A DNA stretch of 64,000 bases, taken from assembly GCA_016927315.1 (NCBI GenBank), contig JAFGMV010000015.1, positions 37,824 to 101,823 on the forward strand, read 5' to 3'. The notes beneath the pieces are model-generated. The model was not told the origin of the DNA. It saw only the letters and a list, made by a program, of their open reading frames with translations, and searched no databases. Both the position numbers and the translations under genes were made by a program. This document shows positions 43,839 through 53,341 of the stretch, piece by piece (position 1 is the stretch's first letter; each line of letters starts with the position of its first letter). This DNA is from Anaerolineales bacterium. GTDB lineage: Bacteria > Chloroflexota > Anaerolineae > Anaerolineales > Villigracilaceae.

Positions 43839-45010
43839 AACACAGTCGTTTGATCACGTCCGTCATTGCAGTGCTCATTATCATGAGCTTTGCATTAGCA
43901 GCCTGCGGCCCCGCCGCAACACAGGCGCCCGCCGAAACTGCCGCCCCGGCAGAAGAAACCGAAGCGCCGGCAGAGGCTACCGAAGCCCCCGCAGCAGAGA
44001 CCATTAAAGTTGGTCTGTCCTTCTCAGACTTCGCAACCGAGCGCTGGAAGAACGAAGAAATCCTGATGCGCGGCCTGTTGGAAGATATGGGCTATGAAGT
44101 TCTGACCCAGGAAGCCAATCACGATGTCAAACTGCAGAACGACCAGATTGACAATATGGTTGCCCAGGGTGTTTCCGCCCTGATCGTTATTGCTGAAGAC
44201 GGTGATGCGATCGTAACCTCGGTTGATAAAGCTGCAGATGCTGGCGTGATCGTCATTGCCTATGACCGCCTGATCAAGACCCCCAAGATTGCTGCTTACC
44301 TGTCATTCAACAACGTTGAAGTTGGTCGTCAGCAGGCTTTGGGCGTCATGGAAGCCCTCGACGTTGAAAACTGGGATGTTGCTGCCAATGGTCCCGCCAA
44401 AGTCGTAAAACTCGGTGGCAGCCCCACAGACAACAACGCGATCCTCTTCCGCCAGGGTCAAGATGAAATTGTTGATCCCTACGTTGAAGAAGGGAAAGTG
44501 GAAATTGTTGCCGACCAGTGGGTTGACAACTGGGATGCTGCCAATGCCCTGAAGATCATGGAGAACATCCTGACCGCCCAGGGGAACGACATTGACGCCG
44601 TTGTTGCTTCCAATGATGGAACCGCCCTGGGCGCCCTGCAGGCTATGGCTGCCCAAGGTCTGGCTGGCGTGGTACCGATTTCTGGACAGGACGCCACCGC
44701 TGATGGCTGCAACAGCATCATCAAGGGCGAACTGACCGTCTCGATCCTGAAAGACATCCGCAACCTTGGTCCTCTGGCTACTCAGTTGGCCGATCAGTTG
44801 ATCAAAGGCGAAGGCAGCCTCGAATTGACCAGTTACTCCCTGGCCGATTTGACCCTGAGCGATCTGGAAGGGGAAGTCCCCTGCTTGTTCCTGGAAGTTC
44901 AACAAGTTAACCAGGACAACGTCTATGACCTGGTTGTTGTCAGCGAGTTCCAGACCTACGATGATGTCTATCGCGATATTCCGGAAGATCAGCTTCCTCC
45001 ACGACCCTAG
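43835..45010 (+). CDS. xylF: Xylose-type ABC substrate-binding lipoprotein
   Basis: 391 residues. The signal peptide ends in lipobox ALAAC; an Ala/Pro/Glu/Thr linker follows. The periplasmic-binding domain (family 4 type) shows IKVGLSFSDFATERWKNEEI, DNMVAQGVSALIVIAEDGDA, VIVIAYDRLIKTPKIAAYLS and VVASNDGTALGALQAM, matching XylF/ChvE-like proteins that bind xylose. An AGAGGAGAAAACC site precedes the ATG. It is the first gene of the xylFGH-type operon. A strong hairpin lies after it. Confidence 0.88.
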   Translation: MKHSRLITSVIAVLIIMSFALAACGPAATQAPAETAAPAEETEAPAEATEAPAAETIKVGLSFSDFATERWKNEEILMRGLLEDMGYEVLTQEANHDVKLQNDQIDNMVAQGVSALIVIAEDGDAIVTSVDKAADAGVIVIAYDRLIKTPKIAAYLSFNNVEVGRQQALGVMEALDVENWDVAANGPAKVVKLGGSPTDNNAILFRQGQDEIVDPYVEEGKVEIVADQWVDNWDAANALKIMENILTAQGNDIDAVVASNDGTALGALQAMAAQGLAGVVPISGQDATADGCNSIIKGELTVSILKDIRNLGPLATQLADQLIKGEGSLELTSYSLADLTLSDLEGEVPCLFLEVQQVNQDNVYDLVVVSEFQTYDDVYRDIPEDQLPPRP

Positions 45011-45033
45011 TTCAGGGTAAAATATGAACAAAA

Positions 45034-45071
45034 CCCGGCCTCCTTCATCTCTACCCGGGAAGGAGGCCGGG
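45034..45071 (+). other. Intercistronic hairpin between xylF and xylG
   Basis: 12-bp stem CCCGGCCTCCTT (45034-45045) / AAGGAGGCCGGG (45060-45071), very GC-rich, no T-run. It likely stabilises the binding-protein mRNA and reduces read-through. Confidence 0.8.
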
Positions 45072-45118
45072 CATCTGTCGAGCAAACGCTGCTCACTTTT
45101 TTACTCGGAGGTACGCAC

Positions 45119-46645
45119 ATGGACAAAAACATAATTCTAGACTTCAAAAACGTGACAAAACGTTTTCCTGGAGTGACCGCACTCAAGGAGGCCTCCATCC
45201 AGATTCGACGTGGCGAAATCCATGGCATCTGTGGTGAAAACGGAGCCGGCAAATCAACATTGATGAAAATCCTCTCCGGGGTGTATCCTTATGGCACTTA
45301 TGAGGGCGAGATTTTTTACAACGGCGAGAAGTTGAAACTTGCAAATCGTTCTATCCGCCAGGCCCGCGACGAAGGCATCGCAATTGTGTACCAGGAATTA
45401 ACCCTGGTGCCCGACATGACTGTTGGAGAGAATGTATTCCTCGGCAAAGAACCGACGGAGTTTGGCATCATCAACTGGAATAAACTTTACTCCGATACAC
45501 AGCGCATCCTTGAAAAATATCAATTGGACGTCCAGCCCCAAGCAATTATCAAGAACCTGGGTGTCGGTAAGATGCAGATGGTCGAGATCGCCAAGGCCCT
45601 TTCAGAAAATGCACAAATCCTGATCCTGGATGAGCCGACCAGCGCCCTTACCGATGCTGAGGTCGACAAATTGATGGAAATTCTCGAAACTCTCAAGCAG
45701 CATGGCGTCACCTGTATTTATATCACCCACAAGCTTGATGAATTTTTCCGCATCACTGATAACATTACCGTGCTGCGTGATGGCCAGGTCGTCACAACCA
45801 AACCAACCAGTGACGTTACCTTGGAAGGCCTTGTCAAGTATATGGTTGGTCGAGAATTGAAAGAACGTTTCCCAAAAGGCAACCGAAAACCCGGGGAGGT
45901 TATCTTCGAGGTAGAAGGATTACACGCTGAAGACCCCGACTCAGCCGGCAAGGAAGTTCTGAGAGGGATAAATTTGGACCTGCGGAAAGGCGAGATTTTA
46001 GGGATCGCAGGCCTGATGGGTTCAGGACGAACCGAACTTGTGATGACCCTTTTCGGTGAATATGGTAAAGTAACCGCTGGAAAAGTGAGACTCGAAAACG
46101 AGGAAATCAACATTTCCAGCGCCAGCAATGCTATCAGCCAGGGTCTCAGCCTGGTCCCTGAAGATCGCAAAGGTCAAGGCCTGGTGCTTGGCCAATCAGT
46201 TTTGAAAAACCTGTCGCTTCCAAACCTGAGATTTTTTTCAAACATGTTCCAGATCGACGACAATGCTGAATTACGGGCCAGTACCGAGCAGGCTCAAAAT
46301 CTGGCGATCAAAGCCCCCAATCTACTGATACCCTGCGATTCACTTTCAGGTGGAAACCAGCAAAAAGTTGTCATCGCCAAATGGCTCATGTCGAACCCCA
46401 AGATCCTGTTCATGGACGACCCCACACGCGGTGTGGATGTGGGCGCCAAATTTGAAATCTATAAATTAATGAACGAACTGGCTGAACGCGGTGTATCCAT
46501 TATCATGATCTCCAGCGACCTTGAAGAGGTGCTGGGCATGAGTGACCGCGTCATGGTAATGCACCAGGGTCACTCGACACAAACCCTGGAGGCTTCTGAA
46601 GCCACCCAGGAAAAGGTCATGGCACTTGCCACTGGCCTAGCATAA
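45119..46645 (+). CDS. xylG: Xylose-type ABC transporter ATPase (double ABC domain)
   Basis: 508 residues with two fused ABC domains, as in CUT2 sugar importers. Domain 1 has Walker A GENGAGKSTLMKIL and Walker B with LILDEPTSALTDAEV. Domain 2 (about 265-508) has GIAGLMGSGRTELVMTLF in place of the full Walker A, the usual CUT2 second site, plus SLSGGNQQKVVIAKWLM and ILFMDDPTRGVDVGAK. The start is preceded by GGAGG. It energises transport with the permease that follows 37 bases later. Confidence 0.94.
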   Translation: MDKNIILDFKNVTKRFPGVTALKEASIQIRRGEIHGICGENGAGKSTLMKILSGVYPYGTYEGEIFYNGEKLKLANRSIRQARDEGIAIVYQELTLVPDMTVGENVFLGKEPTEFGIINWNKLYSDTQRILEKYQLDVQPQAIIKNLGVGKMQMVEIAKALSENAQILILDEPTSALTDAEVDKLMEILETLKQHGVTCIYITHKLDEFFRITDNITVLRDGQVVTTKPTSDVTLEGLVKYMVGRELKERFPKGNRKPGEVIFEVEGLHAEDPDSAGKEVLRGINLDLRKGEILGIAGLMGSGRTELVMTLFGEYGKVTAGKVRLENEEINISSASNAISQGLSLVPEDRKGQGLVLGQSVLKNLSLPNLRFFSNMFQIDDNAELRASTEQAQNLAIKAPNLLIPCDSLSGGNQQKVVIAKWLMSNPKILFMDDPTRGVDVGAKFEIYKLMNELAERGVSIIMISSDLEEVLGMSDRVMVMHQGHSTQTLEASEATQEKVMALATGLA

Positions 46646-46682
46646 TAGTATTAGAAATTTTTTACTAACAAGGAGACCCATC

Positions 46683-47855
46683 ATGAGTATGTTTTCTGAA
46701 TTGGGCAGACGCATTCGGCAAAATATTCAAACCTATACCATCATCTTGGCATTGGTCGGTATCTGGTTATTCTTCGCAGTCCTGACCGAAGGCCGCTATG
46801 TAAACCCCCAAAATATTTCTAACCTGTTCCGCCAGATGACAGTAACGTCATTCCTGGCAATCGGTATGGTGTTGGTCATTGTCACCGGGAACATCGATCT
46901 GTCCGTTGGTAAAGCCGCCGGCTTTGTTTCAGTTGTGGTTGCCTATCTACAGGCATACGTCTGGCATGCCATCTTTCCGGGACAGGCGCTTCTGGCCGCT
47001 ACGCTGTCCATTTTGATTGGGTTGGCGGTTGGCTTGGTCTGGGGTGTTCTAGAGGGATATGTCATCGCCTATCTTAATATTCCAGCGTTCATCGTCACCC
47101 TCGGTGGTTTGTTCATCATGCGCGGTGGTATCCTGATCGTCACCCAAGGACGCACCATCCCCGCCAACCAACCCTATCTGAAAGAAATTGCCCAGGGGTA
47201 TCTACCCGACCTGGCCGGCTGGGTGCTGGCCATCATTGTAGTCGCCATTTTGGTATTCAACATGTTCCGCAGCCGCCAGAAAAGGAGAGATTATGGTTTT
47301 GAACTTTCGCCATTCTCAATAGATCTGTTCGGAACGTTGTTCTTCTCTGCGCTGGTGATCGCGTACGTTTACATCGTCAATCAGTACAACGGCGTCCAGG
47401 CCCCTGTGCTGCTGATGGCCATCGCAGCCCTGATCATCGCATACATGTCGAACAACACCAAGTTCGGACGCTACGCATATGCCATTGGCGGCAACCGCGA
47501 TGCGGCCCGCCTTTCCGGTATCAACATCCGACAGAACATCTTCCAGATCTTCCTGCTGATGGGACTCCTGTGCGGCGTCGCAGGCATCGTTCTGGCCTCC
47601 TACGTCGGTTACGGGACCATTGCAGCCGGCGAGGGTTACGAACTCGACGCCATTGCGGCTGCCATCCTGGGCGGCACCTCCCCTCTGGGCGGCGTCGGGA
47701 CCGTATTCGGAGCACTCATCGGTGCATTGATCATGACCAGCCTGACCACCGGTCTGCAAATCCTCAATGTTCAACCGGCCTGGCAGTACCTGTTGAAAGG
47801 TATGGTGCTGGTCCTGGCTGTATACGCTGATGTGTATTTCAAGAAAAAGAGCTAG
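46683..47855 (+). CDS. xylH: Xylose-type ABC transporter permease
   Basis: 390 residues with about 10 transmembrane segments, BPD_transp_2 type. FLAIGMVLVIVTGNIDLSVG is the typical CUT2 permease signature. YIAYLNIPAFIVTLGGLFIM-like sequence follows, and AGEGYELDAIAAAILGGTSP with GGVGTVFGALIGALIM closes the protein. XylH proteins are longer than RbsC and this length fits. AAGGAG precedes ATG. It completes xylFGH and is closed by a strong terminator. Confidence 0.93.
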   Translation: MSMFSELGRRIRQNIQTYTIILALVGIWLFFAVLTEGRYVNPQNISNLFRQMTVTSFLAIGMVLVIVTGNIDLSVGKAAGFVSVVVAYLQAYVWHAIFPGQALLAATLSILIGLAVGLVWGVLEGYVIAYLNIPAFIVTLGGLFIMRGGILIVTQGRTIPANQPYLKEIAQGYLPDLAGWVLAIIVVAILVFNMFRSRQKRRDYGFELSPFSIDLFGTLFFSALVIAYVYIVNQYNGVQAPVLLMAIAALIIAYMSNNTKFGRYAYAIGGNRDAARLSGINIRQNIFQIFLLMGLLCGVAGIVLASYVGYGTIAAGEGYELDAIAAAILGGTSPLGGVGTVFGALIGALIMTSLTTGLQILNVQPAWQYLLKGMVLVLAVYADVYFKKKS

Positions 47856-47912
47856 AGAGAACTCTGTTTCCTCGATGTTCGGGATTCATTTTCTTCCATG
47901 CTCCTTGTTTGT

Positions 47913-47942
47913 AGAGTGCAGCCAATTTGTTGGCTGCACTCT
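47913..47942 (+). terminator. Terminator after xylH
   Basis: Perfect 13-bp stem AGAGTGCAGCCAA / TTGGCTGCACTCT, TTTG loop, then TCTTTCT. Confidence 0.92.
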
Positions 47943-47997
47943 TCTTTCTGATACCATCCATATTTCCGGTTAAAGCATACAACTTGCCCACCGCTAC

Positions 47998-48026
47998 TTG
48001 AATCAGTCAAGTATTTTGGTTATAAT
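47998..48026 (+). promoter_or_regulatory. Promoter of ROK regulator 2
   Basis: TTGAAT (47998-48003), 17-base spacer, TATAAT (48021-48026), the same geometry as the ROK1 promoter. Confidence 0.75.
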
Positions 48027-48036
48027 TGCAATATGA

Positions 48037-48062
48037 TTTGTTTATCCATGATACAAACTAAC
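48037..48062 (+). promoter_or_regulatory. ROK-type operator upstream of regulator 2
   Basis: TTTGT (48037-48041) and ACAAACTAAC (48053-48062) repeat the arms found before ROK1, but with an 11-base rather than 7-base gap between the TTTGT / ACAAA cores. The position relative to the -10 is the same. Confidence 0.55.
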
Positions 48063-48082
48063 TTGTGTTTTCTGCTGATCCC

Positions 48083-49297
48083 ATGAATCCGTTTCCCAGA
48101 ACCGCTGACCAGGAATCCATCCGCAAGGTAAATGCGTCCATCATCCTCAACCACTTGAGGCTGCACTCCCCTATTTCCAGGGCAGAACTGGCCGCAATGA
48201 CCAAGCTCAATCGCAGTACAGTTTCGAACATCGTCAACTCGCTGCTGGAACAAAACCTGGTTCAGGAAATGGATGCGATGGATTCGAAAATCGGACGCCC
48301 CGGCATCGCCCTGGCGCTGAAACCACAAGGCGGGGCAATTCTTGGGATCGAAATTGGCGTCGGTTTCATCTCTATTATTCTCACAGATTTCGTAGCCAAT
48401 ATCTTATGGAGAGAGAGAGTAGAAATCGCTCCATCAGAAAAGCAAGAAACGATCCTGATCGAAGCCGAGAAATTGATCGAGGCTGCTCTTTCCATGGCCG
48501 GCGATCAAGGCCTCCGGGCGCTGGGCATCGGTTTAGGCCTCCCGGGGTTGGTCAATACGCGCCAGGGAGTGCTGGATTTCGCACCCAATCTTGGCTGGCA
48601 CAATGTCCACCTGCGTACGATGTGGGAACAACGCTTCGCTCTTCCCGTATACCTGGAAAACGAAGCCAATCTCGCTGCTTTGGGTGAATATTACTATGGC
48701 GTTGCGCAAAACGTGGATAACTTTATTTACATCAGCTCGGGTGTCGGCCTGGGCGGGGGCCTCATTATCAACGGAAAACTGTTCAAGGGCAGAGATGGAT
48801 TCGCCGGTGAAATCGGCCACATCCAACGTGACCCCCAGGGAGAAATTTGCAGCTGCGGCCGCCAGGGATGCTGGGAAACCCAGGTCGGCCCCAAAGCATT
48901 ACTGCACCGGATCCGACATGCAATCGAAACACAACCACAAGACAACCCTTTCAACACAAACCTGGACGAACTTACCTACGACCAGATTATTGAATTCGCC
49001 CACCAGGGAAACCGGCTCTGCCGTTCATCGCTTGAAGAGGTTGGTAAAAACCTGGGAGCTGGCATTGCAGACCTGGTAAATTTATTCAATCCTGAAATGG
49101 TGGTGATTGGCGGTTCTTTCAGCCTGGGACAGGAAATTATCCAACCGGTGCTGGAGAAAATTATTTCTTCAGATACGCTGTCGAGCACAAAAAACAATCT
49201 GCGCATCGCTTTCTCAAAACACGGGACAGATGCCTGTGTCCTTGGGGCGATCGCCATTGTACTGGACGATATTTTACGAGAAGTTGCTCTCGTTTAA
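48083..49297 (+). CDS. ROK-family transcriptional regulator (XylR-like), copy 2
   Basis: 404 residues from ATG 48083, the same length as copy 1; the in-frame GTG at 48065 is not needed. Helix-turn-helix: HSPISRAELAAMTKLNRSTV. Kinase-like domain: AILGIEIGVGFISIILTD, GIGLGLPGLVNTRQG, GVGLGGGLIINGKLFKGR. The zinc motif is EICSCGRQGCWETQ. It lies between the xylFGH importer and xylAB, so it probably controls the catabolic genes, while copy 1 may control the importer. The two could compete for or share operators. Confidence 0.93.
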   Translation: MNPFPRTADQESIRKVNASIILNHLRLHSPISRAELAAMTKLNRSTVSNIVNSLLEQNLVQEMDAMDSKIGRPGIALALKPQGGAILGIEIGVGFISIILTDFVANILWRERVEIAPSEKQETILIEAEKLIEAALSMAGDQGLRALGIGLGLPGLVNTRQGVLDFAPNLGWHNVHLRTMWEQRFALPVYLENEANLAALGEYYYGVAQNVDNFIYISSGVGLGGGLIINGKLFKGRDGFAGEIGHIQRDPQGEICSCGRQGCWETQVGPKALLHRIRHAIETQPQDNPFNTNLDELTYDQIIEFAHQGNRLCRSSLEEVGKNLGAGIADLVNLFNPEMVVIGGSFSLGQEIIQPVLEKIISSDTLSSTKNNLRIAFSKHGTDACVLGAIAIVLDDILREVALV

Positions 49298-49602
49298 TGA
49301 TGTTTCTTTTTCTCTCTTGCCATTTTCGTTCTTCTCTAAACGCCGCTTGACTGGAGGGTACAACGACAAATCAGGAATTTCTACCGGGAACTGCTCAAGA
49401 CATCAACTCAGGCGCCCTTCAATATCGCATTGAACGTTCAAAATGCCGGTCTCGATAGAAATTCCCATCGCAGCCAACACCCTCCGGTCATTTGGCAAGA
49501 ATGCAATGCAATGATCAACCACTTCGGCCACACACCAGTGACAACCTATACCCGCACTGGGTTTCGTAAGAATGCTTTTTCAATCAAAATAAGGAGAAAA
49601 CA
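49298..49602. other. Leader region before xylA
   Basis: 305 bases between ROK2 and xylA. TTGACT at about 49349 may be a -35, but no -10 follows at the right distance. No clear operator copy of the ACAAACTAAC type was found. No coding sequence recognised. An AAGGAG ribosome-binding site precedes xylA. Confidence 0.4.
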
Positions 49603-50769
49603 ATGTCAGACTACACCCCCACCCCCGAAATGAAGTTCACGTTTGGTCTATGGACAGTCGGTTCAATTGGGCGTGATCCGTTCGGAGCCCCCGTCCGCGA
49701 CCCCAAATCCCCGGCAGAGTTGGTACGCTTGCTCAGTGAAGTCGGCGCCTACGGCGTCAACTTCCACGACAATGACCTGATCCCGATCGACGCCGCCCCA
49801 GCCGAGGCCGATGCAATCAAAAAAGATTTCAGAAAAGCCCTCGACGAGACCGGACTCAAGGTACCGATGGCCACCACCAACCTGTTTGGCGATCCCATCT
49901 TCAAGGATGGCGCTTTCACCAGCAACGATGCAAAGGTGCGCGCCTATGCCCTTCAGAAAACGATGAATGCCATTGACCTGGGCGTCGAGTTCGGCGCCAG
50001 CATCTACGTTTTCTGGGGTGGACGCGAAGGCACAGAAACCGATGCCGCCAAGAACCCCGTCGATGCAATCAAGCGCAATCGTGAAGCCATGAATTTCCTG
50101 TGTGAATACGTACTCGACAAGGGATATGCTCTCAAGTTCGCACTCGAAGCCAAACCAAACGAACCGCGCGGCGACATTTACAACTCCACCACCGGGCACA
50201 TGCTGGGCTTCATCGAAACCCTGGACCACCCCGACATGGTTGGCGTCAACCCTGAAGTTGCCCATGAACACATGGCGGGCCTGAACTTCACCCATGGCGT
50301 CGCCCAGGCCTGGGAAGCTGGAAAACTTTTCCACATCGACCTGAACGACCAGTATCCCGGGCGCTACGACCAGGACCTGCGATTCGGTTCACGTGATATC
50401 AAAGCCGCCTTCTTCCTGGTCAAATTCCTGGAAGAGGTAAAATACAGCGGTTCACGCCACTTTGACGCGCATGCGTACCGAACGGAAGATTATGACGGCG
50501 TCAAGGATTTTGCCCGCGGCTGTATGCGCACATATATGATCCTGAAAGAGAAAGCCGCCAAATGGAATACAGACAAAGAAATTCAGGAAATTGTGGCTGA
50601 AATCGAGGCGCAGGATCCCGCCATGGATAAATATTTGGGCGCTTATTCAGCAGAGAAAGCAGATGCGCTGCGCACCCAGGATTTCGACCGGGAAGCAATC
50701 GCTAAGATCGGCCTCAAATACGAACGTCTGGATCAACTCACCGTTGAAGTCCTGCTTGGCGTCCGCTAA
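49603..50769 (+). CDS. xylA: Xylose isomerase (short, class I/actinobacterial type)
   Basis: Interconverts D-xylose and D-xylulose with two divalent metals in the cytoplasm; 388 residues, the short type like the Streptomyces enzymes rather than the about 440-residue type. Motifs: [31 protein letters not shown] with the base-forming His, [28 protein letters not shown] with metal Glu, [15 protein letters not shown], and [19 protein letters not shown]. An AAGGAG site precedes ATG. It heads xylA-xylB-epimerase-like and is separated from xylB by a hairpin with T-rich tail. Confidence 0.96.
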   Translation: MSDYTPTPEMKFTFGLWTVGSIGRDPFGAPVRDPKSPAELVRLLSEVGAYGVNFHDNDLIPIDAAPAEADAIKKDFRKALDETGLKVPMATTNLFGDPIFKDGAFTSNDAKVRAYALQKTMNAIDLGVEFGASIYVFWGGREGTETDAAKNPVDAIKRNREAMNFLCEYVLDKGYALKFALEAKPNEPRGDIYNSTTGHMLGFIETLDHPDMVGVNPEVAHEHMAGLNFTHGVAQAWEAGKLFHIDLNDQYPGRYDQDLRFGSRDIKAAFFLVKFLEEVKYSGSRHFDAHAYRTEDYDGVKDFARGCMRTYMILKEKAAKWNTDKEIQEIVAEIEAQDPAMDKYLGAYSAEKADALRTQDFDREAIAKIGLKYERLDQLTVEVLLGVR

Positions 50770-50778
50770 GTCACTCAC

Positions 50779-50813
50779 AAATTGGGTTCGAGCATGCTGC
50801 TCGGACCCAATTT
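50779..50813 (+). terminator. Terminator-like hairpin between xylA and xylB
   Basis: 15-bp stem (50779-50793 / 50799-50813) with a wobble pair and one mismatch, then TTTTCTTGTC. As xylB follows in the same orientation with no other promoter seen, it is probably an attenuating hairpin that gives more isomerase than kinase. Confidence 0.75.
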
Positions 50814-50831
50814 TCTTGTCTTGAGGTACCT

Positions 50832-52328
50832 ATGTTTCAGAAACCCTATTTCATCGGCATCGACTCTTCTACCACGGCTACCAAAGCACTTCTGGCTGAC
50901 GCCCGTGGTGAAGTCATTGCAGTCGCCGCAACCGAATATCCCTTCGAAACACCCAAGCCCTTATGGAGCGAACAAGACCCGGCCTTATGGTGGGACGGGG
51001 CCTGTAAGAGCATCCGGGCTGTCCTTGAAAAAGCAGGTGTTCCCGGGGAAGATGTCGCCGCGATCGGCCTGACAGGCCAGATGCACGGCCTCGTGCTGCT
51101 GGACGAGACCGGCCGGGTGCTGCGCCCCGCTATTCTGTGGAATGACCAGCGCACCCAGGCCCAATGCGACCAGATCCATGAACGCATTGGCATCGAAAAT
51201 TTTATCCGCATTACCGGCAACAAGTCCCTGACCGGATTCACCGCCTCAAAGGTGTTGTGGGTCCGCCAGCACGAGCCCGATGTTTATGCGAAAGTCAGGC
51301 ACATCTTGCTGCCGAAGGACTATGTCCGCTTCTGCATGACCGGGGAGTATGCCATGGACAAGGCCGACGGCGCCGGGACAGTCCTGATGGATCTCAAGAA
51401 CCGTACCTGGTCTGAGGAAATCCTCGAGAAACTGGAAATACCGCAAGACTGGATGCCTCCCCTGTACGAAGGCACACAGATCACCGGCGCCATTACCGCA
51501 GAGGCGGCGCAGGCAACCGGCTTAAAAGTGGGCGCCCCGGTTGTCGCCGGCGGCGGCGACCAGGCCGCCCAGGCAGTCGGCGTCGGCGCTGTCAAAGAAG
51601 GTATTGTCGCCCTGACGCTGGGGACTTCAGGCGTTGTGTTCGCAACAACCAACAGCGCTTTCATCGAACCCGAAGGGCGCCTGCACGCCTTCTGTCATTC
51701 CGTACCCGGGAAGTGGCACCTGATGGGCGTCATGCTTTCGGCTGCCGGCAGTTTACGCTGGTATCACGATACCTTCGCCCCCGACCTGGATTATGACACC
51801 CTGCTGGCCCCGGCAGCGGATATTCCGGCCGGTTCAGACGGACTGATCTTCCTGCCCTACCTGACCGGTGAACGTACCCCGCATCCCGATCCGCTGGCGC
51901 GCGGCGCCTTTGTCGGCATCACCGTCCGGCATGAAAAAGCCCACTTCACAAGAGCTGTCCTCGAAGGGGTTGCCTTTGGATTGAAAGACAGCTTCGACCT
52001 GATGAAAACTGCCGGCCTGTCAAACATCGACCAGGTGCGGGTTTCCGGTGGGGGCGCCCGCAGCAAACTCTGGCAGCAGATCCTGGCGGATGTGTTCAAC
52101 GCCGAACTGGTAACCGTCAACACCACCGAAGGCGCAGCCTACGGGGCCGCCCTGCTGGCCGGCGTGGGAGCCGGTACCTGGTCCAGCGTGGACGAGGCCT
52201 GCCAGCAGTCGATCCGGATCACCGGAACAGTAAAACCGTCCCAGGATGTTGGAACTTATGATAAGATTGGTCCATTGTACCGGGATCTCTATCCGGCCCT
52301 GAAGCCAACCTTCCATAAACTATCATGA
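50832..52328 (+). CDS. xylB: Xylulokinase
   Basis: FGGY-family kinase phosphorylating D-xylulose to xylulose-5-phosphate, 498 residues. IGIDSSTTATKALLADARGE is the N-terminal nucleotide fold. AIGLTGQMHGLVLLDETGRV is the xylulokinase signature. PAILWNDQRTQAQCDQI has the catalytic-region Asp. GVVFATTNSAFIEPEGRLHA and VSGGGARSKLWQQILADV complete the fold. It overlaps the next gene by 4 bases (ATGA), so the two are coupled. Confidence 0.96.
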   Translation: MFQKPYFIGIDSSTTATKALLADARGEVIAVAATEYPFETPKPLWSEQDPALWWDGACKSIRAVLEKAGVPGEDVAAIGLTGQMHGLVLLDETGRVLRPAILWNDQRTQAQCDQIHERIGIENFIRITGNKSLTGFTASKVLWVRQHEPDVYAKVRHILLPKDYVRFCMTGEYAMDKADGAGTVLMDLKNRTWSEEILEKLEIPQDWMPPLYEGTQITGAITAEAAQATGLKVGAPVVAGGGDQAAQAVGVGAVKEGIVALTLGTSGVVFATTNSAFIEPEGRLHAFCHSVPGKWHLMGVMLSAAGSLRWYHDTFAPDLDYDTLLAPAADIPAGSDGLIFLPYLTGERTPHPDPLARGAFVGITVRHEKAHFTRAVLEGVAFGLKDSFDLMKTAGLSNIDQVRVSGGGARSKLWQQILADVFNAELVTVNTTEGAAYGAALLAGVGAGTWSSVDEACQQSIRITGTVKPSQDVGTYDKIGPLYRDLYPALKPTFHKLS

Positions 52329-53203
52329 GTACCTATTACAACCTGCCCACAAAAACCATCGAAAACAAGTTCGTGAAACTCGACTACCTGGCAGAAGCCG
52401 GGCCGAGACTTGTCCGCCTGTCTGCCGCAGGCTCTGACGCCAATCTGTTCGCTGAAGTACCGGACTCCAAGACCCCCACCCCCTGGGGAGAGTACCGGTT
52501 TCTGGGCGGTCATCGCTTGTGGCACTCCCCGGAAGACTTGCCGCGCACCTATGTGCCAGACAACGAGGGCCTGGTCATTTCTGAACATGCACAGGGAGTG
52601 ACCCTGGGCAATACAGAAGGACCAACCGGGATCGCCAAGAGCATCGATATCCGCCTGGCTCCAGACCAGCCAAAGATTACCCTGGTCCACAAACTGGAAA
52701 ACACCGGGCTGTGGCCGGTCGAACTGGCGCCCTGGGCACTGTCCCAACTGGCGTTGGGCGGGATTGCGATCTTCCCGCTGCCGGTTGGCAGCGTCGATCC
52801 GGCCGGCCTGCTCCCCAACCGCCAGGTCTCGCTGTGGCCATACACCCGCCTCACCGATGAACGGCTGGAACTACATGATGATTTCATGATCTTCCACGCC
52901 AGGCCGCAGCTGCCTCCTTTCAAAGTTGGGTACTTCAGCCAACACGGTTGGACCGGCTATTACAACAAAGGCGTCTTCCTGCGTAAAACACAGGACCTGC
53001 ATCCGGATATGCCGTACCCGGACTTCAACTGTACCACCGAAACCTACTGCAACGACCAGTTCATCGAGTTGGAGACCCTGGGGCCGCTCCGGACCCTGAA
53101 ACCAGGAGAGAGCACAACCCTGACAGAAACATGGGATCTGTTCACAAACCTCGCCGATGCGCCAGACCTGACAGACGAAATGCGGCAGGCGTTCGCAGAC
53201 TGA
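52325..53203 (+). CDS. Aldose-epimerase-like (mutarotase fold) protein
   Basis: 292 residues, beta-sandwich fold, no signal peptide. YRFLGGHRLWHSPEDLPRTY and HKLENTGLWPVELAPWALSQ resemble the DUF4380/galactose-mutarotase superfamily. By position after xylA-xylB it may speed alpha/beta interconversion of xylose, which xylose isomerase discriminates. The classical GalM His/Glu catalytic pair is not obvious to me, so the exact activity is uncertain. It is translationally coupled to xylB. A terminator follows at 53259-53288. Confidence 0.75.
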   Translation: MSTYYNLPTKTIENKFVKLDYLAEAGPRLVRLSAAGSDANLFAEVPDSKTPTPWGEYRFLGGHRLWHSPEDLPRTYVPDNEGLVISEHAQGVTLGNTEGPTGIAKSIDIRLAPDQPKITLVHKLENTGLWPVELAPWALSQLALGGIAIFPLPVGSVDPAGLLPNRQVSLWPYTRLTDERLELHDDFMIFHARPQLPPFKVGYFSQHGWTGYYNKGVFLRKTQDLHPDMPYPDFNCTTETYCNDQFIELETLGPLRTLKPGESTTLTETWDLFTNLADAPDLTDEMRQAFAD

Positions 53204-53258
53204 TTTATTCAAGTGACTGCCGCTTACAGCGGGACTGTCGTCTGATATTAATCATTGG

Positions 53259-53288
53259 AACAAACCGGGCGACTTGACCCGGTTTGTT
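53259..53288 (+). terminator. Terminator of the xylAB operon
   Basis: Perfect 11-bp stem AACAAACCGGG / CCCGGTTTGTT followed by TTTTG. Confidence 0.92.
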
Positions 53289-53298
53289 TTTTGCGTTA

Positions 53299-53326
53299 AA
53301 ATAATTTAGTATATACTAAATTATTT
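53299..53326 (+). promoter_or_regulatory. 28-bp perfect palindrome, DtxR-family operator
   Basis: A perfect 28-bp palindrome around TTTAGTATATACTAAA, 16 bases before the regulator's start. It overlaps the likely -10 region (TATACT at 53312-53317), so binding would block transcription. It is typical in position and symmetry for a metal-dependent DtxR/MntR repressor regulating itself and the transporter. Confidence 0.85.
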
Positions 53327-53341
53327 ATTAGCGTAAACAAT

